Below, one piece after another: positions 1-4,904 of a stretch of 6,396 nt of DNA. The position numbers were made by a program, and so were the translations under genes. A model generated the notes under the pieces. That model was not told the DNA's origin. It did not search any database and saw nothing but the letters and a program-made list of their open reading frames with translations. Position 1 is the first letter of the stretch; every line of letters starts with the position of its first letter. Source of the DNA: Eubacterium sp. CAG:786. GTDB taxonomy: Bacteria > Bacillota > Clostridia > Oscillospirales > Ruminococcaceae. The stretch is from NCBI GenBank assembly GCA_000432175.1, contig HF989394.1, positions 1 to 6,396 of the forward strand, given 5' to 3'.

Positions 1-6
1 CACCTC
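1..6 (-). promoter_or_regulatory. Likely ribosome binding site of a further gene beyond the left edge
   Basis: GAGGTG on the minus strand overlaps the fibre stop codon (TGA at 5-7). It is the same hexamer that precedes the fibre and Baseplate_J genes, so the operon probably continues with a gene starting within about ten bases outside the window. Two ATGs at 10-12 and 6-8 precede or overlap this site and are therefore poorer start candidates. Confidence 0.55.
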
Positions 7-913
7 ATTCATACTGCCCGTACCACGCTCCAGCGGGGCAGAGAGCCGTAGTTGCCGCGGGGGAACCGCTTGAAATATTCCTGAGCGCCGACCTGCCGGA
101 AGATGAAGGCGCTGTAACGGCAACATAGCCGCTTCCATCGGCATTGCTTCTTATGTCAAGTTTGTATCTTGCCTGGCCGGAAGCTTTGTTGTTCCGCGAG
201 TCTATCGTCGTCACGCTGTCGCCGTTCGTCGCAATCGCATTCGATATAGAACCAGTGGCGAGAGTGGTACCTTCCTTTCCGAAAAAGTAAAGACCCTGAT
301 TATCAGTTGCATCAGGATTGGTGCCTATATTTATGCCGTGCCTTATGCGCCGCTGATATTCATAGGCTGATACGCCGTTTAAGGTCAGCGCGTCGCCGCC
401 GTCTGCGAGGTTCTTCCACGACGTCCAGCGCTTGCCCTCTGCAAGGCCGCTGTTGTAGCTTATCGCGAACATCGCATTAGTCGAGATATTCCCCACCACA
501 AGCTGTCTGTGCGTGCTTGAAGCATGGACATATCCGAACCAGTAGAAGTTATCAGCAGGCATATCAGTCACGGTGTTCCGAATAAACACGAAGCCACTTT
601 TTGCAGACACAAGCAGGTCTTTCACGCTTCCGGAAGCCCATCCGGAAAGGTTCTGCAGGAATTCGCTTGCGTGCTTGCCGTCTACTGTGTCGGCGTTACC
701 GCCATTCGCAGGAAGCTTGGTCGGGATATCGGATTTGTCTGCCTTGCCCTCCAGCTGTTCGTCCACATAGGATTTATCCGCTTTCCCCTCGGTAGCGGTC
801 TGCAGCTGCACGACTGCTTCGTCCACCTTATCTGCGTTATTATTGAAATCCTCCACGTTGTAGAAGTCGGAAGCGTCCGGTTTCTTTAAGTGGAGCGTTG
901 TTGTTTCAGTCAT
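5..913 (-). CDS. Short tail fibre / probable receptor-binding protein (XkdV position)
   Basis: This 302-residue protein is the likely fibre. Residues 7-34 carry the N-terminal pattern of Firmicute phage fibres (LHLKKPDASDFYNVEDFNNN, then ADKVDEAV), thought to dock on the baseplate. A coiled, repeated stretch follows at 42-67 (two 13-residue units starting EGKADKS). Two copies of a GG/DA-type motif, NGGNADTVDGKHASEF (70-85) and DGGDALTLNGVSAYEY (171-186), flank a roughly 85-residue beta-rich domain with RQLVVGNIS and GKRWTSWKNLADGG that resembles the pyocin-knob fold. The C-terminal 115 residues are Ser/Gly/Asn-rich with no recognised domain and are presumably the host-contacting tip. The ATG overlaps the previous stop, with GAGGTG at 922-927 and an 8-base spacer. 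It ends with TGA at 5-7. Receptor binding is inferred from position and architecture. Confidence 0.85.
   Translation of the reverse strand: MTETTTLHLKKPDASDFYNVEDFNNNADKVDEAVVQLQTATEGKADKSYVDEQLEGKADKSDIPTKLPANGGNADTVDGKHASEFLQNLSGWASGSVKDLLVSAKSGFVFIRNTVTDMPADNFYWFGYVHASSTHRQLVVGNISTNAMFAISYNSGLAEGKRWTSWKNLADGGDALTLNGVSAYEYQRRIRHGINIGTNPDATDNQGLYFFGKEGTTLATGSISNAIATNGDSVTTIDSRNNKASGQARYKLDIRSNADGSGYVAVTAPSSSGRSALRNISSGSPAATTALCPAGAWYGQYE
713..790 (-). repeat. Two tandem 39-bp units in the fibre gene (13-residue repeat)
   Basis: Positions 752-790 and 713-751 encode EGKADKSYVDEQL and EGKADKSDIPTKL. The first seven residues are identical and the rest have diverged, as have several third codon positions, so the duplication is not recent. 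The heptad-like, charged character suits a trimeric coiled-coil shaft joining the docking end to the knob domain. Confidence 0.7.
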
Positions 914-1449
914 GTTGTGAGCACCTCGTTTCTCATTCTGTCATGCGTGAATGCCGCCAGTTCCCCGTGCGTGTACCCGGTGAAATCCATATGCCGGTTA
1001 TATTTCAGCGTGATCATAGAAGCAATGTCCGCGGGAAGCACCCTTGCGAGCAGCTTCTGAACTTCGCTGAACTGCTCCTTTGCAGTAAGCGCAAGCTTTA
1101 CGGATATGGTGTAATTCCCGGGGTCGAGTTCCGCAGAATACCCATCAGCACCGCACAGCGCGGAAAGCAGCACATGCAGCCCGCGCATTGTGTACGGTGT
1201 GTCCTGGTTTATCGCTGCGAGTATACGGAAGCGCCTGTCGTCCAGCGTGTCCGTCGCTTTCGGGGTGAGCTTCAGCATGCGCTCCCAGCGGGAACAGCCG
1301 TTTTCGCTGAGAGTACGGACGAAATTATCGTTGACGACTTCAGCAAGGGCGTCTTTAAGCGCTTCAAGCTCATTGTCGCCTGCGCTGCATATCCCGCGGA
1401 ATTCATATATATCCCGGAGAATATCCGGCAGATGGTCAAGCAGTTTCAC
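910..1449 (-). CDS. Baseplate protein, DUF2313 / YmfQ family (XkdU-like)
   Basis: This 179-residue protein matches DUF2313, the XkdU/YmfQ family equivalent in position to P2 gpI, which connects the baseplate wedge to the tail fibres. Visible features are the N-terminal LLDHLPDILRDIYEFR (3-18), a helix with ELEALKDALAEVVNDNFVRT (27-46), the family core with SRWERMLKL (53-61), TLDDRRFRILAAI (68-80), PYTMRGLHVLLSALCG (84-99) and the C-terminal TGYTHGELAAFTHDRMRNEV stretch (157-176). The start is GTG at 1447-1449. An in-frame TAA just upstream (1462-1464) excludes a longer form, and AAGGGGG at 1457-1463 is well placed. It overlaps Baseplate_J by 14 bases, the longest overlap here, and its stop overlaps the fibre start as ATGA. 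Confidence 0.92.
   Translation of the reverse strand: MKLLDHLPDILRDIYEFRGICSAGDNELEALKDALAEVVNDNFVRTLSENGCSRWERMLKLTPKATDTLDDRRFRILAAINQDTPYTMRGLHVLLSALCGADGYSAELDPGNYTISVKLALTAKEQFSEVQKLLARVLPADIASMITLKYNRHMDFTGYTHGELAAFTHDRMRNEVLTT
922..927 (-). promoter_or_regulatory. Ribosome binding site of the fibre gene
   Basis: GAGGTG lies 8 bases before the ATG at 911-913, inside the end of the DUF2313 gene. Confidence 0.75.
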
Positions 1450-2467
1450 TGATATTCCCCCTTACCGGTATCTCGTCAGCGCTGAGCACCAGATTAGCCG
1501 CAGAGCCGTTCAGCGAAGTCCCGGAGATATCGACGACGCCGGGGCAGCCGAGAATTGCCTGCTCGATACGGCTCACGCGGACTATCACAGCAGAACTGTC
1601 AGCCCAGCCCCTGCGCAGCGACTGCAGCACCTCATCCACAGCTGCTTCTATCCCGTTCTTCGCGGCTGCGTAATTCCAGCCGTCCTCCCAGGTTATCTGC
1701 GCGGAAATATCTACCCCGACCGCCTGAGCGCCTGTAACCGTGACCACATGCCCGATGGGCGCAATGCCTATCCCCTGACCGTCCTGCGTGGGGTCGATCT
1801 CGGACTGCACCCTTGCTATGAGCTCCGCGGCAGGGGCGCTCCAGTCGCTCGCGATTATGACCAGCTTCACGGTACCGCCACCGTTCCAGACCGGGTAGAC
1901 TTTCACGCCGCCTACGCCGTCAAGCGAGTTCACTTTCTGCTTGTAATCCGTGATATTCCCGCCGAAAGCCTGCTCGTTCAGGCTGTTGAGGTACCGCGTG
2001 CGGAATTCCTCCGTGCCCTCCTCGTCCTCTCCGGGAATGAGCAGCGCGGTTATCTTCGCGGTTTCAAGCCCCTCGACGAAATCAATGGGGAGCGCCTGCC
2101 CGAAGTGCTTGTTCCCTTCTTCCCCCGCAGCTTCGCAGGTCACAGTTTTTTCTTCGGTGACTGCGTAATTCAGACCTTCCAGCGAGAAGCGCGTCCCTAC
2201 CGGAACATCTACATTGAATTCAGCGGAAAGCACCGCGCATGTCGCGGGCTTCGGGAACATTCCGCGTTCTGCGGCACGGCGTTTCAGGAACTCCCTGCTT
2301 GCAGTGTCCGCGAAGCATTCGTCGCGGTACTGCTCCAGTTCTGCGTACATCTTCGCGAGCTCCACCGCGCAGGGAGCCAGCGCGTCGTAGATGATACTGC
2401 CCTCGCGCTTGTCCACGTCTGACGGGACGTTTTCGAGCATGCGCTCAAGTATTTCTTCAAAAGTCAT
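1436..2467 (-). CDS. Baseplate J-like protein (XkdT-like)
   Basis: This 343-residue protein belongs to Baseplate_J (PF04865), the wedge protein related to P2 gpJ and T4 gp6 that forms the ring around the hub and rearranges on contraction. Motifs in order are DKREGSIIYDALAPCAVEL (19-37), the VPVGTRFSLEGLNYAVTE region (89-105), EEGNKHFGQ (116-124), EGTEEFRTRYL (150-160), FGGNITDYKQKVNSLDGVGG (168-187), VYPVWNGGGTVKLVI (190-204) and APIGHVVTVTG (236-246). The C-terminal third is helical (IEAAVDEVLQSLRRGW), followed by VSRIEQAILGCPGVVDI and the final EIPVRGNI. Length is typical. The ATG overlaps the previous stop and has AGAGGTGA at 2472-2479. Its 3' end overlaps the next gene by 14 bases. This is the most secure call in the window. 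Confidence 0.96.
   Translation of the reverse strand: MTFEEILERMLENVPSDVDKREGSIIYDALAPCAVELAKMYAELEQYRDECFADTASREFLKRRAAERGMFPKPATCAVLSAEFNVDVPVGTRFSLEGLNYAVTEEKTVTCEAAGEEGNKHFGQALPIDFVEGLETAKITALLIPGEDEEGTEEFRTRYLNSLNEQAFGGNITDYKQKVNSLDGVGGVKVYPVWNGGGTVKLVIIASDWSAPAAELIARVQSEIDPTQDGQGIGIAPIGHVVTVTGAQAVGVDISAQITWEDGWNYAAAKNGIEAAVDEVLQSLRRGWADSSAVIVRVSRIEQAILGCPGVVDISGTSLNGSAANLVLSADEIPVRGNISETA
1457..1463 (-). promoter_or_regulatory. Ribosome binding site of the DUF2313 gene (GTG start)
   Basis: AAGGGGG lies 7 bases before the GTG at 1447-1449, inside the Baseplate_J coding sequence. It supports the GTG start, and the in-frame TAA that overlaps it at 1462-1464 rules out any longer reading. 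Confidence 0.75.
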
Positions 2468-2862
2468 GCACTCACCTCTGTCTGTTCTTTCAGGTCCCCG
2501 AAAATCGTGCGGACGGTGAACGAAACGCTCAGCGTATTCCTGCCGGCCCGCGTGAATTCGAAGCTGTCCACACCGGTTATGCGCTCGTCGTGGCTCAGCG
2601 CTTCGGTGATGAACCGCTTCACCTCGCTCATTGCAAGCTGGAAGTCCTCTCCGAGCGTGCCGCGGACTTCGTTCCCATAGTCCCAGGAATATATCTCATA
2701 CCTGAAGCGCTCCGTGCTGAGTATCAGCAAGATCGCCTGCTCCATCGCAGAAAGCCCGTCCGCGCTCCCCGAAATTCTGTTTTCCGCGATATCTATGCGG
2801 TATGTGCGGGAGGTCTGTTCCTGCACGGTCTCGCTGTCGAATTCCACTGCGTATGGCGTCAT
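2464..2862 (-). CDS. gp25-like baseplate protein, DUF2634 (XkdS-like)
   Basis: This 132-residue protein fits DUF2634/XkdS, related to the T4 gp25 / lysozyme-like wedge proteins that link baseplate to sheath. Key stretches are the AMEQAILLILSTERFRYEIYSW region (39-60) running into DYG (61-63). This ERxxYxIYSWDYG pattern is the family's hallmark. A helix follows (FQLAMSEVKRFITEALSHDERI, 74-95), then strands SFEFTRAGRNTLSVSFTVRT (100-119). The acidic C-terminus (KEQTEVSA) is short. Length is normal. The start ATG overlaps the DUF2577 stop, with GGGGGTGA at 2867-2874, and the stop overlaps the Baseplate_J start, so it sits in the middle of a coupled series. The protein is expected to act in baseplate assembly; the exact structural role is inferred from family and order. 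Confidence 0.9.
   Translation of the reverse strand: MTPYAVEFDSETVQEQTSRTYRIDIAENRISGSADGLSAMEQAILLILSTERFRYEIYSWDYGNEVRGTLGEDFQLAMSEVKRFITEALSHDERITGVDSFEFTRAGRNTLSVSFTVRTIFGDLKEQTEVSA
2472..2479 (-). promoter_or_regulatory. Ribosome binding site of the Baseplate_J gene
   Basis: AGAGGTGA lies 4 bases before the ATG at 2465-2467, within the last codons of the DUF2634 gene. The GAGGTG core is the same as those before the fibre gene and at the left edge. Confidence 0.8.
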
Positions 2863-3185
2863 TCTATCACCCCCAGGACAAGGTACCGCTGTCCTCCGCG
2901 TTCCCGCAGGAGCGCAAGCTTGTCGCCGGTTTTCAGCCCGTAGTATTCCTGCTTTTCCTTTTCGGTGGTGTATTCAACGCTGCCTATCTTCACGCGGTGG
3001 GTGTGCGTGTTGAATTCACCCGCGGACTGCCGCTTAAGCAGGACCAGCTGCGCAGCGCCTATCACAAAGCGGTTGTCCACCTGGACCTGCAGTGGTTCTG
3101 CGGATATCACCGTGCCGAAGAGAAACGTGCAGGGCGCCGAAGCATTATTAGCGCCCTGGATTATCTGTTGTATCTGGCTTACCAT
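2859..3185 (-). CDS. Small tail protein, DUF2577 (XkdR-like)
   Basis: This 108-residue protein fits DUF2577, the xkdR position between hub and gp25-like genes. It starts with an amphipathic helix (VSQIQQIIQGANN), then a beta-rich body: GTVISAEPLQVQVDNRFVI (24-42), LVLLKRQ (47-53), the HTHRVKIG strand (61-68) with a His-x-His pair, and the GLKTGDKLALLRERGGQRYLVLGVI end (83-107). The pattern looks like an OB-fold. Function is not established from sequence. It may be the spike or a spike adaptor, as no other spike candidate is present in this block. The ATG follows the hub stop by one base. The upstream AAGG/GGTG at 3190-3198 is a weak Shine-Dalgarno, so translation probably depends on ribosomes arriving from the hub gene. 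It ends as ATGA with the next start. Confidence 0.88.
   Translation of the reverse strand: MVSQIQQIIQGANNASAPCTFLFGTVISAEPLQVQVDNRFVIGAAQLVLLKRQSAGEFNTHTHRVKIGSVEYTTEKEKQEYYGLKTGDKLALLRERGGQRYLVLGVIE
2867..2874 (-). promoter_or_regulatory. Ribosome binding site of the DUF2634 gene
   Basis: GGGGGTGA lies 4 bases before the ATG at 2860-2862, within the final codons of the DUF2577 gene, next to an ATGA stop/start overlap. Confidence 0.7.
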
Positions 3186-3186
3186 T

Positions 3187-4134
3187 TCACACCGCCTTCA
3201 GCTTTATTTTCATCGTTCCGCCGGTGAGGTCGTGCTCCGCTTCCTCGATGAGAAAATACTGGTTCACGCCCAGCGACTTCATCTGCACGAATATCATTTT
3301 CCCCGCGCGCACCCGCAGGTCGGAAATGCCGTCCACGCTGAATGTGCGCTCAGGTCTGTTGTGGAGCTTCAGCAGCTGCTCTCCGTGCTGCGTTATCTGC
3401 GCGGCATTCATGCCCTTGTCTACCTTTTCAAAGTACTGCAGCAGCCCCCACCGCGCTATGTTCGCGCTGTCCTTGAATAGGTAAAGATCGCGCTTGCCGG
3501 TATCCTTATTGTCCCGGACGAGTTTCACCTGGTCGCAGGTCTCACCGTCGATGCTGCTTTCGTAGCTGTAATCCGTTGCAAGGCTGCCGTCGCCGAGCAT
3601 TATGTCGAGCTTCCCGTCGGAGACTTCAGAAACGCTCAGCGCTCCGAAGTCGTCCCAGAGGTAGAACATGCGCCCTGTGTTCACCAGGGTGTAGTCCAGC
3701 GCTTTCAGCATGATGTCGAAAAGCTCGCTGCCGTCCTCGGTCATAGAGGGAATAACGTACCCGGTATCCGGAATGCTCCCTGTTTTCAGCTTGAAATCCT
3801 CGCATATCTCGCGTATTATCGCGGAAGCCTTCTTGTTCGTGAACACATATGTATTCTTGTTCTTGAGATACCGCAGCTGGTCGTATGCGGTGATGTCCGT
3901 CATTCCGTCGGCAGCGGTGGATATCCTGAACACATACCCGTAGAAGATACCGCGCCCCCCGGATTTCACACGTATAACGCCGCCGTGTTCCCATTTTACA
4001 GCCGAGGGAAGCGCCGTGAACGTGAAGCTCCCCGCAGTGCCGCGCCGGACTGTTTTCCACTTCGCGGTGGACACTATCGACGTGATGTCGTGTATCGTGC
4101 CGTCTGAGGTGTTCTGATAGAGTACTTCTGTCAT
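3187..4134 (-). CDS. Baseplate hub protein, XkdQ/YqbQ family
   Basis: This 315-residue protein matches the XkdQ/YqbQ family, functional counterparts of the gp27/gpD hub that closes the tail tube and carries the central spike. Recognisable family stretches are the FYGYVF strand (64-69), ITAYDQLRYLKNKNTYVF (81-98), ASAIIREICEDFKLKTG (103-119), the Asp-Thr-Gly-Tyr turn at 123-126, ELFDIMLKALDYT (137-149), a FYLWDDFGALSV strand (157-168) and the C-terminal MKSLGVNQYFLIEEAEHDL (285-303) with a terminal KIKLKAV strand. Length is ordinary for the family. The ATG overlaps the stop of the LysM gene (ATGA) and has AAGGAG at 4140-4145. The gene ends with TGA one base before the next start. Hub identity is family knowledge plus position, and no lysin or protease domain is fused to it. 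Confidence 0.92.
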   Translation of the reverse strand: MTEVLYQNTSDGTIHDITSIVSTAKWKTVRRGTAGSFTFTALPSAVKWEHGGVIRVKSGGRGIFYGYVFRISTAADGMTDITAYDQLRYLKNKNTYVFTNKKASAIIREICEDFKLKTGSIPDTGYVIPSMTEDGSELFDIMLKALDYTLVNTGRMFYLWDDFGALSVSEVSDGKLDIMLGDGSLATDYSYESSIDGETCDQVKLVRDNKDTGKRDLYLFKDSANIARWGLLQYFEKVDKGMNAAQITQHGEQLLKLHNRPERTFSVDGISDLRVRAGKMIFVQMKSLGVNQYFLIEEAEHDLTGGTMKIKLKAV

Positions 4135-4904
4135 AGCTTCTCCTTTGGCGGCAGGGTGAGCACTTCGCCGACGTATATCGTGTATTTCGGCACCGGCTTG
4201 CCCGCGCTGACCCCACCGTACTCCAGATTGCGCCAGCTTACCGGCTGATACGACGGCGCGGAAACGGTCCTGCCTGCGTTCGCCTTGTCGATGGCTGATT
4301 TGTTAGCCTGGTACAGCTTGTCGTAAAGGCTTCCGTCGCCGTAATTCTTCTGGCATATGCTCCACAAACTGTCGCCGGATCTCACGGTGTACTGCACCGC
4401 TTTATCCGCGGGAGCGGCTTTCGGCTGTCCGGAGCGCTTCTTGCTGCCCGTGACGGCCTTGTTCTGCCTTATCGTGACCTTACGCGGGGAGTAGTCCACC
4501 CACTCTTTCAGCGTGAGTTTGTATTCTATATCCCCGACCGCGCCGTAACTCTCGGAATACTCGAAACTCTCGACGGACATCTGCGTATTGATGTCGAGAT
4601 CCTGACCGAGAAGAATGAAGCGCAGCGGCTTGCGGCTCTCCATCATTCCCCGGAGTTTCCGGGCGTACCAGAGCGGCTCATGTATCTTCTGCCGCACGCT
4701 GACGGCTGGTATCCTGCCAGCGGGGAAAAGGCTGCTGAACGATATCTGGCGCAGCTTCGCGCCCTTGAGGATATTCACGTTGCCGAGCTCCAGCACTGTT
4801 TTTTCGGAGCTGTCCAGAGCGCGCTTGACTGATATTTTATCCGGCAGCACCGGAAGTTCCATAGTCATGTCGCTGAGATACAGCACTATTCTGTAGTTAT
4901 CCAT
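4131..4904 (-). CDS. LysM-domain tail protein (XkdP-like)
   Basis: This 257-residue protein belongs to the XkdP/YqbP family, which sits between the tape measure and hub genes in PBSX-type tails and probably binds the tube-baseplate junction, with LysM thought to contact peptidoglycan. Residues 1-140 form the family's N-terminal domain (RIVLYLSD, LPVLPDKI, a KPLRFILLG strand, YKLTLKEWVDYSP). Residues 141-168 are a basic, Lys/Ala/Pro-rich linker. A LysM domain begins at 171 (YTVRSGDSLWSICQKNYGD, then LYQANKSAID) and finishes at 242-251 (TIYVGEVLTL), with an unusually long loop at about 207-241. No catalytic lysin domain follows, because the protein stops six residues after LysM. An in-frame GTG lies at 4908-4910, but GGAGGG at 4910-4915 fits the ATG at 4902-4904, so that start is chosen. 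The stop overlaps the hub gene start as ATGA. Confidence 0.93.
   Translation of the reverse strand: MDNYRIVLYLSDMTMELPVLPDKISVKRALDSSEKTVLELGNVNILKGAKLRQISFSSLFPAGRIPAVSVRQKIHEPLWYARKLRGMMESRKPLRFILLGQDLDINTQMSVESFEYSESYGAVGDIEYKLTLKEWVDYSPRKVTIRQNKAVTGSKKRSGQPKAAPADKAVQYTVRSGDSLWSICQKNYGDGSLYDKLYQANKSAIDKANAGRTVSAPSYQPVSWRNLEYGGVSAGKPVPKYTIYVGEVLTLPPKEKL
4140..4145 (-). promoter_or_regulatory. Ribosome binding site of the hub gene
   Basis: AAGGAG, 5 bases before the hub ATG at 4132-4134, is embedded in the Lys-Glu-Lys-Leu codons that end the LysM gene. It is the closest match to the consensus Shine-Dalgarno in the window. Confidence 0.8.

Noticed and set aside
6..12. ATGs overlapping the fibre stop as the start of the next gene
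   Set aside because: A GAGGTG site follows immediately at 1-6, so a start just beyond the edge is more likely. Too few bases remain to test any frame.
898..1452. A 184-codon plus-strand frame opposite the DUF2313 gene
   Set aside because: It mirrors the length of the real gene and has no protein-family features or convincing ribosome binding site.
1190..2422. A 410-codon open frame on the plus strand opposite Baseplate_J
   Set aside because: It lies antisense to a gene with clear family motifs. Its translation is Arg/Ser/Pro/Cys-rich with no recognisable domain, and GC-rich coding sequence often leaves the opposite strand open.
3626..4216. A 196-codon minus-strand frame overlapping the hub and LysM genes
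   Set aside because: It is out of frame with two well-supported genes. The product is Arg/His-rich and low in hydrophobic residues, as expected of a frame-shifted shadow.
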